From an uncultured Lachnospiraceae bacterium (lineage in GTDB: Bacteria > Bacillota > Clostridia > Lachnospirales > Lachnospiraceae), in contig CALWLN010000057.1 in NCBI GenBank assembly GCA_944381535.1, positions 1 to 38,757 of the forward strand: a stretch of 38,757 bases of DNA, read 5' to 3'. This document shows positions 1-7,804 of the stretch, in pieces (the first letter of the stretch is position 1; every line of letters starts with the position of its first letter). The notes below the pieces were generated by a model, which was given only the letters and a program-made list of their open reading frames with translations, ran no database searches and was not told the DNA's origin. A program made the position numbers and the translations under genes.

Positions 1-211
<211 letters not shown>

Positions 212-213
212 CT

Positions 214-430
214 ATGCAGATCGCAAAAATCTTCACAGCCGACAAGGTGCTGACCGTCACCGCAGATGGAAAACGGCATGCTGATCCATCTTCGTCTGCA
301 CGAAAACGGCTATGTGAGGTTTAATGGGCTGCGGGACCTCTGCATACAGGTTTCTGAGGAAAGCTATCATGCGCTGCTGAATTTGCTGGACGATCATACG
401 GACGCTGCGGCGGTGGAAAATGGTTTATAA
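214..430 (+). pseudogene. Small ORF pair next to the recombinase, probably one frameshifted gene
   Basis: A 36-residue ORF starts at ATG 214 behind GGAAAGG and stops at 324. A second 50-residue ORF in the next frame runs from ATG 278 to TAA 430 and has ordinary protein-like composition (for example HENGYVRFNGLRDLC). Joined near 275-280 they would give one protein of about 70 residues, which suggests a one-base frameshift. The pair starts 20 bases from the divergent recombinase start and is probably part of the same mobile element. I do not recognise the family. The second ORF alone could also be a real short gene. Confidence 0.35.
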
Positions 431-437
431 GCAAAGT

Positions 438-502
438 AGCCGGCATTTGTCAGCAACGGCGTGGCACTCGCCATGCATTCAGACTGTTGACAAGAGCCGG
501 CT
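438..502. terminator. Imperfect inverted repeat between two convergent transcripts
   Basis: The arm 438-457 (AGCCGGCATTTGTCAGCAAC) pairs imperfectly with 486-502 (GTTGACAAGAGCCGGCT). It sits between the + strand ORF ending at 430 and the minus-strand ABC permease ending at 551, where a bidirectional terminator is expected. T runs on either side are poor (GTTTTC on +, ACTTTGC on -), so termination is plausible but not certain. A role as a mobile-element end is another possibility. Confidence 0.35.
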
Positions 503-550
503 GTTTTCGCTGTCTGCTCCCGATAGTTCCCTGGAACCATACTCCGAAGT

Positions 551-1276
551 CTACCCCCGAAGTTCCGTCCGGCGGATGACGGCGTAGGAGCCAAGGCCCA
601 GAAGGACGGTGACAAGCAGGAACGTCAGCACAGGGAAAAGGAGGTTGATACTTCCGTCCCCCATAAATCCCATGGCGTTAAGGGCCAGCTTCCCCAGGCG
701 GCTTAAAACTTCCCCGGAGAGGACAAAACGGAACAGGGCCACCAGCAGCAGTACAATGCCCGCAAGGATCACTCCCAGGAAAAGGGAGACCGTCTTACCC
801 ATTCGGTTTATCACAAGGACACCCAGATAAAACAGGCTGCAGACAAACAGGTAGACACAAAACAGCCAGACCCAGTTGGCAAAAACGTTGCCGTACCCGT
901 AGATACCGCCATACATGGAAAAATAGTTTTCCGACAGGGCGTGCAGCAGATTCCCGACCACGGTATCCACAAGGGCCATGATTGCTGAAATAAACGCAAA
1001 CAGGGAGAAGGTCGCAAGGAAAATATACCTGCGGGTAAAGCCGTTTTGTATCAGCATTTTAAAATCCTCATGAAAGCCCAGCACGCCGAGAATCCCCACA
1101 TAGATGAGGGAATTGATTTCCAGACAGTTGGTGCCCACCTGTTCGGTGCTTCCCACGCTGATTGCCACGATCAACGTGATAAGCGCCACGCATGCGTACT
1201 GTATGGCATAAAAAATCCAGATATATTTAAAGGAAGTAAGACACTCATATTGAATCACGGTTTTTAATTTCTTCAT
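551..1276 (-). CDS. ABC-2 type transporter permease, YtrA-linked
   Basis: A 241-residue integral membrane protein with about six hydrophobic segments, beginning with a long one at roughly residues 15-37 and ending with one close to the C-terminus (LLGLGSYAVI). It is probably the membrane half of the transporter whose ATPase lies just upstream. I chose ATG 1276 because AAAGGTGG lies 8 bases before it; a GTG twelve bases further upstream would sit inside that ribosome binding site. The start overlaps the end of the ATPase gene, which points to translational coupling. Family by context: small GntR(YtrA)-ATPase-permease operons of Firmicutes, often induced by cell-envelope stress. The substrate is unknown. 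Confidence 0.75.
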   Translation of the reverse strand: MKKLKTVIQYECLTSFKYIWIFYAIQYACVALITLIVAISVGSTEQVGTNCLEINSLIYVGILGVLGFHEDFKMLIQNGFTRRYIFLATFSLFAFISAIMALVDTVVGNLLHALSENYFSMYGGIYGYGNVFANWVWLFCVYLFVCSLFYLGVLVINRMGKTVSLFLGVILAGIVLLLVALFRFVLSGEVLSRLGKLALNAMGFMGDGSINLLFPVLTFLLVTVLLGLGSYAVIRRTELRG

Positions 1277-1277
1277 A

Positions 1278-2138
1278 TCAGTTTCCACCTTTCTCTGTCA
1301 GTTTGACAAACAGTTTTTGCAGGTTCATGGCTGAAAGCTGCAAGCGGCTGTTCTGGGGTAGCGGATCCTTTTCGCCCAGGATATACGCAAGCTTCAGGCC
1401 GCCCAGCTCGTCGCGGCCGATGACATTTTTGCCCTGGCAGTAGCCGTCAACCTCACTTGCCAGCCCGGAAACGCAGTACCCTTTTTCCAGCAGGGCGTCT
1501 ACGTTCTCCTGAAGGAGCACCTTTCCCCGGTCGATGAGCACCACCTCCTCGATGATGTTTGCCACCTCCTCGATCAGATGTGTGGCGATGATGATGGTCC
1601 GCTCCTGGCTCTCAAAATCCTGCAGCAGCAGATCATAAAACAGCTCCCGGTGGTTGGCGTCCAGTCCCAGTACGGGCTCGTCAAAAATCACGTAGGGCAC
1701 ATGGAGGGCCAGAGCTACCGTCAGTTTGAAGATGGACTGATACCCCTTGGACAGCGCCTTGAATTTCTTTCCGGTGTCCAGGTGAAACTGCTCCGCGATC
1801 CGAAAGGCCTTTTCCCTGTCGAAGCTGTCGTAGAAGCGGTCGATCCATTTAAAATGGTCTCTGATTTTCAGGCTGGTGTCGTACAGGTCCGCTTCGCTCA
1901 TACAGAAAATCTTCTCGTGTACTTCCATGTTTTCTTGTGCCGGAAGCCCGTCAATCAGAATCCGGCCCTCATCGGTGAAAATGCGGTTGGCGATCAAATT
2001 GATGAGCGTAGACTTTCCGGCCCCGTTTCTTCCCAGAAATCCGTAGATTTTCCCGAATTCAAAGGAGAAGGAGACGTTGTCAAGAGCCGTGACATTGCCA
2101 TATTTCTTCGTAACATTTTCAATTTGAATTGCGTTCAT
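1278..2138 (-). CDS. ABC transporter ATP-binding protein, YtrA-linked
   Basis: A 286-residue ABC ATPase with Walker A GRNGAGKST (residues 36-44), a signature in the variant form LSKGY (129-133), and Walker B VIFDEP (150-155) followed by GLD. It energises the small permease encoded next. Of three possible starts (TTG 2156, ATG 2144, ATG 2138) the last is best: the run AAAGGGG lies 8 bases before 2138 but only 2 bases before 2144. The gene overlaps the gntR stop by 20 bases, so the three genes form one coupled transcript. The C-terminal third (after about residue 200) is the variable part seen in ABC-2 exporters. The substrate cannot be inferred. Confidence 0.85.
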   Translation of the reverse strand: MNAIQIENVTKKYGNVTALDNVSFSFEFGKIYGFLGRNGAGKSTLINLIANRIFTDEGRILIDGLPAQENMEVHEKIFCMSEADLYDTSLKIRDHFKWIDRFYDSFDREKAFRIAEQFHLDTGKKFKALSKGYQSIFKLTVALALHVPYVIFDEPVLGLDANHRELFYDLLLQDFESQERTIIIATHLIEEVANIIEEVVLIDRGKVLLQENVDALLEKGYCVSGLASEVDGYCQGKNVIGRDELGGLKLAYILGEKDPLPQNSRLQLSAMNLQKLFVKLTEKGGN

Positions 2139-2508
2139 GCTCATAACCCCTTTCAATCAATGTAATTATTTCCTCTTTTGTCATCTTAAGCTTTGACGCC
2201 TCTTCGATCAGTGCGGCAATGTACTGCTCGTAGAACTGGCTTTGCCTTTTTAGACGTATCTTTTCAACAGCGCCTTCTTTTACAAACATTCCCAACCCTC
2301 TTTTCTTATAGATGATTTCCTCGTCCACCAGCATATTCATTCCTTTGAGAACCGTGTGGGGATTGATATTCAGCAGGGCCGATATTTCATTGGTGGAGGG
2401 AATTTTCGTCTCCTCGGGAAATACTCCTGTGAATATGGAGTCCTCCAGCTGTTCCGCAATCTGAAGGAAGATTGGTTTTTCGATATTTGGATTAATGTTC
2501 AATGTCAC
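2119..2508 (-). CDS. GntR-family (YtrA subfamily) transcriptional regulator
   Basis: A 129-residue protein with an N-terminal winged helix (about residues 11-76; recognition region IPSTNEISALLNINPHTV) and only a short helical C-terminus (about 85-125). This is the layout of the YtrA subfamily, which lacks a large effector domain and usually represses its own ABC operon. The start is GTG 2508, preceded by AAAGGAGG at suitable spacing. It is the first gene of the operon with the ATPase and permease. A 30-bp imperfect palindrome just downstream of its predicted promoter is the likely operator, which implies autoregulation. The inducing signal is unknown. Confidence 0.88.
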   Translation of the reverse strand: MTLNINPNIEKPIFLQIAEQLEDSIFTGVFPEETKIPSTNEISALLNINPHTVLKGMNMLVDEEIIYKKRGLGMFVKEGAVEKIRLKRQSQFYEQYIAALIEEASKLKMTKEEIITLIERGYEHERNSN

Positions 2509-2525
2509 TCAGCCCTCCTTTGTTC

Positions 2526-2555
2526 GCTAGTTAGTTAGTTGAGTAACAAACTAGC
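2526..2555. promoter_or_regulatory. Candidate YtrA-type operator
   Basis: The arms GCTAGTTAGTT (2526-2536) and AACAAACTAGC (2545-2555) form an inverted repeat with one mismatch over 11 bases and an 8-base centre. It lies between the predicted -10 box (2566-2571) and the gntR start, over the probable transcription start. A bound repressor there would block initiation. Assignment to the adjacent GntR protein is by position. Confidence 0.6.
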
Positions 2556-2565
2556 TTGCAAGATA

Positions 2566-2594
2566 AATATACAGGATTATAAGAGTGCTGTCAA
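2566..2594 (-). promoter_or_regulatory. Sigma-A type promoter of the gntR-ABC operon
   Basis: On the minus strand TTGACA (complement of 2589-2594), a 17-base spacer and TATATT (complement of 2566-2571). The -35 box is a perfect consensus. Initiation would fall near 2559, at the edge of the palindromic operator. Confidence 0.7.
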
Positions 2595-2734
2595 TGCTTT
2601 TTTGAAAAATATTGGAAAAAGCATTATATGCAATCTATGAAGCATTAATCGCATATTCTTTTAAAATAATGTCTGCTAGAATATATTTAAAAAGGAAAAT
2701 CAGAAAAACGTGAAATCGAGAAGGTAACTGAGAA

Positions 2735-4309
2735 ATGAAGCTTTTTGAACTTCTGAAAGACATTCCACATACTGTGATAAAAGGCACTGTCCTGCGAGAG
2801 ATTACTGCTCTGACCTACGATTCCCGCAGGGCCGTAGAGGGGTGCGTTTTCGTATGCGTTTCCGGCGCCCTGTGGGATGCCCATACATTTATCCCGGAAG
2901 CCATCCGACAGGGCGCCGTTGCCGTCATCGTGGAGAAGGATGTTGTTGTGGAAGCTGTCGCCCGGAAGAGAGATGTCACCGAGGAGGCCGTCACCTGGGA
3001 GCAGGCAGAAGCCGTGGCAGAAGATGTCACCGTAATCCGGGTGGGGAACACCCGCCATGCCCTGGCTCTGATGTCCGCCGCCTGGTTCGGCTACCCGGCT
3101 GAAAAGCTGATCACCATAGGAGTGACCGGCACCAAGGGCAAAACCACCACCACCTACATGATAAAATCCATCCTGGAAAAAGTGGGCTTACGGGTGGGGG
3201 TGATCGGTACCATCGAGGTGCTCATAGATGGAGAGAGTATCCCCTCCGTCAACACCACCCCCGAATCCTACGATCTGCAGGAGTATTTTTCCAGGATGGT
3301 GGCAGCCGGCATACAGGTCGTGGTGATGGAGGTATCCTCCCAGGGGCTTATGCTTCACCGGGTAAGCGGATTTACCTTTGATTACGGTATTTTTACCAAC
3401 CTGGAGCCGGACCATATCGGAGGCCATGAGCATAAAGATTTTGAAGATTACAAATACTGTAAAAGCCTGCTGTTCCAGCAGTGCAAGGTGGGCATATTAA
3501 ACAGCGACAGTCCGTATTTTCCCGAAATGCTGAAGAACCATACCTGCCGGGTGGAGACCTTCGGTTATGGGGAAGAGGCTGAACTTCGTGCCTCGGCGGC
3601 CACGTTGCTTCGCCTGCCGGGAATCGTGGGAGTGCGCTATCATTTATCCGGTCTCATAGATATGGACGTGACGGTGAATGTGCCCGGCAAATTCAGTGTC
3701 TATAATTCTCTGGCAGCCATCGCCCTGTGCCTCCATTTCGGAGCCGGGGAGAGCGCCATAAGCAAAGCCCTTCTGGATGTGCGGGTCAGGGGAAGAATCG
3801 AGCTGATACCGGTTTCCAAGGAATACACGCTGATGATTGACTACGCTCATAACGCCATGGCCTTAAGGAGCCTTCTGTTTACTTTGCGGGAGTACCGGCC
3901 AAACCGGCTGGTGTGCATGTTTGGCTGCGGCGGGGACCGGGACAGAAACCGGCGCTTTGAGATGGGGGAGGCTTCCGCCCGCTTATCGGACCTTACGGTA
4001 GTTACCTCCGACAATCCCCGCTTTGAGGAACCGGAGCGGATTATGGAGGATATTCTGGACGGTGTGAAGCAGGCGGACGGCGCCTATGTGACCATCGAGG
4101 ACCGCAGGGACGCCATTGCTTACTGTGTTCACAATGGGCAGCCGGGAGACATTATCGTGCTGGCGGGAAAGGGCCATGAGGAGTACCAGGAGATTCACGG
4201 GGTAAAATATCCTATGGATGAGAGAAGGCTGATTGCGGATATATTGGCGACAGAGGCCGAAAAGGAGCCGGGGGAGTCAGGAAAGGGTGAGAGATATGGC
4301 AGTATTTAA
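2735..4309 (+). CDS. murE: UDP-N-acetylmuramoyl-tripeptide synthetase (meso-DAP adding)
   Basis: A cytoplasmic ATP-dependent ligase that adds the third amino acid to UDP-MurNAc-L-Ala-D-Glu in peptidoglycan synthesis. The 524-residue protein shows the Mur ligase order: N-terminal substrate domain, P-loop GVTGTKGKTTTT (129-140), NTTPE (173-177), MEVSSQGL (198-205), CKSLLF with the likely carbamylated Lys (243), DYAHN (369-373), and a C-terminal domain. DNPR at 426-429 is the motif of meso-diaminopimelate enzymes, so DAP rather than lysine is expected. The N-terminal domain has a Val/Glu/Ala-rich stretch (about 68-98) that looks longer than usual, and the usual VPGR is replaced by VRGR (351-354). 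The start is ATG 2735 behind GAAGG. It overlaps dapA by 14 bases, which couples DAP synthesis to DAP use. Confidence 0.93.
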   Translation: MKLFELLKDIPHTVIKGTVLREITALTYDSRRAVEGCVFVCVSGALWDAHTFIPEAIRQGAVAVIVEKDVVVEAVARKRDVTEEAVTWEQAEAVAEDVTVIRVGNTRHALALMSAAWFGYPAEKLITIGVTGTKGKTTTTYMIKSILEKVGLRVGVIGTIEVLIDGESIPSVNTTPESYDLQEYFSRMVAAGIQVVVMEVSSQGLMLHRVSGFTFDYGIFTNLEPDHIGGHEHKDFEDYKYCKSLLFQQCKVGILNSDSPYFPEMLKNHTCRVETFGYGEEAELRASAATLLRLPGIVGVRYHLSGLIDMDVTVNVPGKFSVYNSLAAIALCLHFGAGESAISKALLDVRVRGRIELIPVSKEYTLMIDYAHNAMALRSLLFTLREYRPNRLVCMFGCGGDRDRNRRFEMGEASARLSDLTVVTSDNPRFEEPERIMEDILDGVKQADGAYVTIEDRRDAIAYCVHNGQPGDIIVLAGKGHEEYQEIHGVKYPMDERRLIADILATEAEKEPGESGKGERYGSI

Positions 4310-5162
4310 AGGAGCAGGCGTAGCGCTTATCACGCCGTTTTGTCAGGATGAAACCGTAGATTACCATGCGTTGGAGGGAATGTTGAACCGGCAGGTGGAA
4401 GGGGGAACGGATGCCGTTATCGTCTGCGGAACCACCGGGGAGCCCTCCACTATGACTATGGAAGAAAAGCTGTCGGTGATTGATTTTGCGGTAAAGACGG
4501 TGAATCACCGGATTCCCGTCATCGCCGGAACCGGCGGTAATTGTACCAGAGACGTGATCGCCATGTCGAAGAAAGCCCAGGACCTGGGGGTGGAGGGGCT
4601 GCTGGTGGTAACGCCTTACTACAACAAGACCACCCAGAAGGGGCTGTATGAGCATTATAGGACGGTGGCCGGGGAAGTGGACCTTCCCATCATCCTCTAC
4701 AACGTTCCCTCCAGGACGGGCTTAAATATTCTGCCCCAGACGGCGGTACGGCTTGCGGAGGATGTGGAAAATATCGTGGCCATCAAGGAGGCCAGCGGAG
4801 ACATTTCCCAGATTGCCCAGTTAGCCCAGCTTGGCCGGGGCGTGATTGACATTTATTCCGGCAACGACGACCAGATCATTCCCATTCTTTCCCTGGGAGG
4901 AATCGGCGTCATCTCCGTCATCTCCAACCTTTTGCCCCAGGCAGTTCATGATATGGTCATGGAGTATCTGGAGGGAGACCGGAAGAAGGCGCTGGACCTG
5001 CAGCTTCAATATCTGCCTCTGATGAAGGCGCTGTTCTGGGAGGTCAGCCCCATTCCCACCAAAGCGGCCCTGCGCGCCATGGGATTGTGTGAAAATGTGC
5101 TGCGCCTGCCCTTAACCACTATGGACCCGGAGAAGGAGAGGAAGCTTTTAGAGCTGCTGTAA
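4296..5162 (+). CDS. dapA: 4-hydroxy-tetrahydrodipicolinate synthase
   Basis: Condenses pyruvate with aspartate semialdehyde, the first committed step to DAP and lysine. The 288-residue protein has usual DHDPS length and motifs: GTTGE (45-49), VTPYYN (105-110), Tyr135 in YNVPSRTG and the Schiff-base Lys164 in AIKEASGD. The start is ATG 4296 with GAAAGGG upstream; a longer reading upstream in the same frame is inside murE and has no ribosome binding site. It overlaps the end of murE, so the two are co-translated. Its stop overlaps the stop of the convergent araC-type gene by 15 bases, with no terminator between them. Confidence 0.95.
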   Translation: MAVFKGAGVALITPFCQDETVDYHALEGMLNRQVEGGTDAVIVCGTTGEPSTMTMEEKLSVIDFAVKTVNHRIPVIAGTGGNCTRDVIAMSKKAQDLGVEGLLVVTPYYNKTTQKGLYEHYRTVAGEVDLPIILYNVPSRTGLNILPQTAVRLAEDVENIVAIKEASGDISQIAQLAQLGRGVIDIYSGNDDQIIPILSLGGIGVISVISNLLPQAVHDMVMEYLEGDRKKALDLQLQYLPLMKALFWEVSPIPTKAALRAMGLCENVLRLPLTTMDPEKERKLLELL

Positions 5163-5996
5163 TGATCCGGAAGCGCCGGGCGACACTCCGAAATGCTTCT
5201 TGTAGGCCCTAAAAAAGGTGGAGTAGTTCTGAAATCCGCTCTCAAAACAGGCACGGGTGGCGGGCATACCCTTGGAAATCAGATCCCTGGCAAACCGGAG
5301 ACGCTTGATGGCAAGATAATTGCCGATGGTGTAGCCGGTTTCCTTTTTGAAGGAGTGCATGAGATAATACTTGCTGGTGAAAAATTTTTCCGCCAGAGCG
5401 TCGATGGACAGCTCCTCCGTCAAATGCTCGTTGACATAGGCCAGGATGGCGAGAATCTTCTCGTTGGCCTCCCCGGTCTCCATAAAATGCAGGGAGTCAT
5501 GGACCGCGGCCCGGTTTAAGTGTATCATAAATTCTAAAAACAGCACGTCCCGGTACAAATCGCTGGCGTAATCCTCTTCGCTCGTGGATTCCTCCAGGGC
5601 AAGCAGCGCCTGATAGAGCCTGCTGTTTTTGAAGGAGGGCATGCGAAGTACGCCGGACTTTTTCTCTCTCGCCTGGGAAAAGCAGAGATCCAGGGCATAG
5701 GTCTGGCTGCGGTAAGAATCTAAAAATTCCGGCGACACGTAGAGGATGATACGCTCGTAGGTCTTATCGCTGTGGACGATGGGGCGGTGCACCTCCCCCG
5801 CATTGATCAGAACCATGTCGTAGGGGGTCAGAGCATAGGACTTTCCCTCAATGCAGTAGGTCACGTCCCCGCTTATGAAGAGTAGTATTTTATAAAAATC
5901 ATGGTAGTGGAAGGAAAATTCCCGCTGTCGGCTGTCCTTTAAGTGAAAAATGCGGAATTTCTGGTGAAGATAGCCCAGCTTTTCATATTCGTTCAT
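5148..5996 (-). CDS. AraC-family transcriptional regulator with cupin sensor domain
   Basis: A 282-residue protein. The N-terminal part (about 20-140) is a cupin-like ligand-binding domain (FSFHYHDFYKILLFISG, then AGEVHRP). The C-terminal 100 residues carry two helix-turn-helix units (LSIDALAEKFFTSKYYLMHSF and ATRACFESGFQNYSTFFRAYKK), ending with the typical GVSPG. Such regulators usually answer to small molecules such as sugars. The start is ATG 5996 behind AAAGGAG at 7 bases. The target genes are not evident. The gap to its right carries two copies of a palindrome that might be bound by it, but this is only positional inference. Confidence 0.88.
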   Translation of the reverse strand: MNEYEKLGYLHQKFRIFHLKDSRQREFSFHYHDFYKILLFISGDVTYCIEGKSYALTPYDMVLINAGEVHRPIVHSDKTYERIILYVSPEFLDSYRSQTYALDLCFSQAREKKSGVLRMPSFKNSRLYQALLALEESTSEEDYASDLYRDVLFLEFMIHLNRAAVHDSLHFMETGEANEKILAILAYVNEHLTEELSIDALAEKFFTSKYYLMHSFKKETGYTIGNYLAIKRLRFARDLISKGMPATRACFESGFQNYSTFFRAYKKHFGVSPGASGSLQQL

Positions 5997-6075
5997 GACG
6001 CGACTCCTTTATAGCCGTAGGTATGGGCCGGACAGCCATGGGACATGGGTATGCGGCAAATACTGTGTTGTCTGA

Positions 6076-6117
6076 TACTATAGTAAACGGCAAATTTATT
6101 TGTCATTTACTATAGTA
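6076..6117. repeat. Palindromic element, copy 1 (TACTATAGTAAAC type)
   Basis: Arms TACTATAGTAAACGGCAAAT and ATTTGTCATTTACTATAGTA form a 42-bp inverted repeat with two mismatches; each end, TACTATAGTA, is itself a perfect 10-bp palindrome. It lies 80 bases upstream of the minus-strand AraC gene. A near-identical copy is at 6497-6536. Candidate operator or small repeat element. Confidence 0.6.
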
Positions 6118-6147
6118 TAAAGCATTTTCGGGAAGAAAAAAAGAGGG

Positions 6148-6169
6148 AGCCGGTACTTTCGTACCGGCT
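6148..6169. terminator. Perfect 9-bp hairpin
   Basis: AGCCGGTAC-TTTC-GTACCGGCT. On the minus strand a T-rich run (CCCTCTTTTTTTC) follows after four bases, so it could end leftward transcription ahead of the araC promoter region. On the + strand the T tract is weak. No gene is clearly served by it. Confidence 0.4.
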
Positions 6170-6468
6170 TTCATATGAAAAAGATTTATGTGTATGAAAA
6201 AGTGAAGTTACCACTAATTGTTGGGAGGAACCTTGCCCGGGGCAAGGCTATGAAAAAGATTTATAAAAAGTAACTGAGGGGAATCAGTTATCTGTATGGC
6301 TAAGTTGTTTTTATCTTGTTTCCTTTAATGATTTAAGTATACGCGGAAGTTGTGTCTTTGATATGTTATCTGTGTGAGATTTTTGTAAACAATTTATGAA
6401 CAATTGATACAATTTGTAACAGTTTAGACAGCTACTATTTTCTTTCGAAAACATTAAGAAATTTTGCA

Positions 6469-6497
6469 TTGGAATGAAAGCCGATAATGTGTATAAT
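6469..6497 (+). promoter_or_regulatory. Promoter of the glycosyltransferase gene
   Basis: TTGGAA (6469-6474), 17 bases, TATAAT (6492-6497). The second palindrome starts at the last base of the -10 box and covers the expected transcription start, so this promoter is probably controlled through that site. The 5' leader to the gene at 6650 would be about 145 bases. Confidence 0.6.
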
Positions 6498-6536
6498 ACT
6501 ATAGTAAACGACAAATAAATCTGCCGTTTACTATAG
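6497..6536. repeat. Palindromic element, copy 2, overlapping a transcription start
   Basis: TACTATAGTAAACGACAAAT and ATCTGCCGTTTACTATAG form an imperfect inverted repeat of 40 bp closely matching copy 1 at 6076-6117. Its position directly after a TATAAT box fits a repressor operator. The remaining part of the 653-base gap 5997-6649 is AT-rich; I see a hairpin at 6148-6169 and a second palindrome CCTTGCCCGGGGCAAGG near 6232-6248, but no convincing gene. Confidence 0.6.
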
Positions 6537-6649
6537 CCCTCCGGAATAAATGGCTGACTGTAGCTACAGGGCTGTAAAATCACAGTCGGCCAGGAACGAG
6601 GAACAATGCAACGATTAACCTGTAAACATATGATACGAGGAGAAAAGTT

Positions 6650-7666
6650 ATGAAATTATTGTCAATTGCAATCCCCTGCTATAATTCTCAGGACTATATG
6701 GAGCACTGTATCGAAAGTCTGCTGCCGGGTGGAGAGGATGTGGAAATTATAATCGTAAACGATGGCTCCATGGACGCCACGGCGGATATTGCCAACAGCT
6801 ATGCGGAGAAATATCCCACCATTGTAAAGGCCATTCATCAGGAGAACGGCGGCCACGGTGAGGCGGTCAATACCGGAATCCGCAATGCCACCGGCTTATT
6901 TTTTAAGGTGGTGGATAGCGACGACTGGGTAGACGCGGAGGCTTACGGGGAGATACTTAAGACCCTGCGTCAGTTGAGCGGCGGAAACACAACCCTTGAC
7001 ATGCTCATCAGCAATTATGTGTATGAGAAGGAGGGAGCGAAGAAGAAGAAGGTGATGCAGTACGGAGGCATTTTGCCGGAGAACCAGCTTTTTGGCTGGG
7101 ACGAGGCCGGGCATTTCAAGAAAGGGCGGTATATCCTCATGCATTCGGTGATTTACCGGACGCAGCTTCTGCGGGAGTGCGGGCTGGAGCTTCCCAAGCA
7201 TACCTTTTATGTGGACAACATTTTCGTGTATGTGCCCCTGCCCTATGTAAAAACCATGTATTATCTGAACGTGGATTTTTACCGCTATTTTATCGGCCGG
7301 GAGGACCAGTCCGTCAACGAGGCGGTGATGATCCGCCGGATTGACCAGCAGATACGGGTCAATAAAATTATGATAGAATCCGTGGATCTGTGGAAGCTTC
7401 CAAACAAGAAGCTGCGGAAATACATGTTTAATTATCTGGAAATTATCACGATTATTTCCACCATCATGTGTATCCGCTCGGGCACGGAGGAGAATCTTCA
7501 GAAAAAGCGGGAGTTGTGGAAGTATATTAAGGATTATGATATCCGGCTGTTCCACCGGCTCCGCAACGGCATCATGGGCCAGACCATGAACCTGCCGGGC
7601 AAGGGTGGGCGGAAGATTTCCGTGGCGGCTTACAAGATTTCTCAGAAGGTAGTGGGATTTAATTGA
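6650..7666 (+). CDS. Family 2 glycosyltransferase
   Basis: A 338-residue cytoplasmic GT-A enzyme. The start LLSIAIPCYNSQDYM, then EIIIVNDGSMDAT (32-44), ENGGHGEAVNTG (65-76) and DSDDW (89-93; the metal-binding DXD) are the family 2 signature. Family 2 enzymes move a sugar from a nucleotide sugar to a glycan or lipid acceptor, often for cell-surface polysaccharides; the acceptor cannot be predicted. No clear membrane segment is present. The start is ATG 6650 with GAGGAG at 7 bases. The gene stands alone under a TTGGAA/TATAAT promoter with a palindromic operator and is closed by a terminator at 7709-7737. Confidence 0.9.
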   Translation: MKLLSIAIPCYNSQDYMEHCIESLLPGGEDVEIIIVNDGSMDATADIANSYAEKYPTIVKAIHQENGGHGEAVNTGIRNATGLFFKVVDSDDWVDAEAYGEILKTLRQLSGGNTTLDMLISNYVYEKEGAKKKKVMQYGGILPENQLFGWDEAGHFKKGRYILMHSVIYRTQLLRECGLELPKHTFYVDNIFVYVPLPYVKTMYYLNVDFYRYFIGREDQSVNEAVMIRRIDQQIRVNKIMIESVDLWKLPNKKLRKYMFNYLEIITIISTIMCIRSGTEENLQKKRELWKYIKDYDIRLFHRLRNGIMGQTMNLPGKGGRKISVAAYKISQKVVGFN

Positions 7667-7708
7667 TTATTTGATGAGAATCTAAGGATATTTTAGTGGA
7701 TATAAAAG

Positions 7709-7737
7709 ACCGCAGGCGTTGACTCCCTGCGGTTTTT
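7709..7737. terminator. Intrinsic terminator between convergent genes
   Basis: ACCGCAGG, nine-base loop, CCTGCGGT followed by a T run on the + strand. On the minus strand the same stem is followed by CTTTTATA, so it can serve both the glycosyltransferase and the convergent pncB gene. Confidence 0.85.
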
Positions 7738-7804
7738 CATTCTACAGTATATTATTTGAAAATGCGCAATTCAAAAATATTTACTCTTCTCATGGAAGAA
7801 AGTT

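Noticed and set aside
551-2508. The GntR-ABC operon as certain cargo of the mobile element
   Set aside because: Such operons are also common on chromosomes, and no attachment site or composition break was seen between 430 and 2735 to decide.
6175-6273. A 32-residue basic ORF (MKKIYVYEKVKL...) with an internal repeat of MKKIY
   Set aside because: No ribosome binding site: the ATG follows a stable hairpin directly. Low-complexity Lys-rich composition; kept only as part of the intergenic region.
6311-6583. A 90-codon minus-strand ORF in the gap before the glycosyltransferase
   Set aside because: It covers the promoter and the second palindrome, has no ribosome binding site, and has Ser/Leu/Ile-rich composition typical of AT-rich non-coding DNA.
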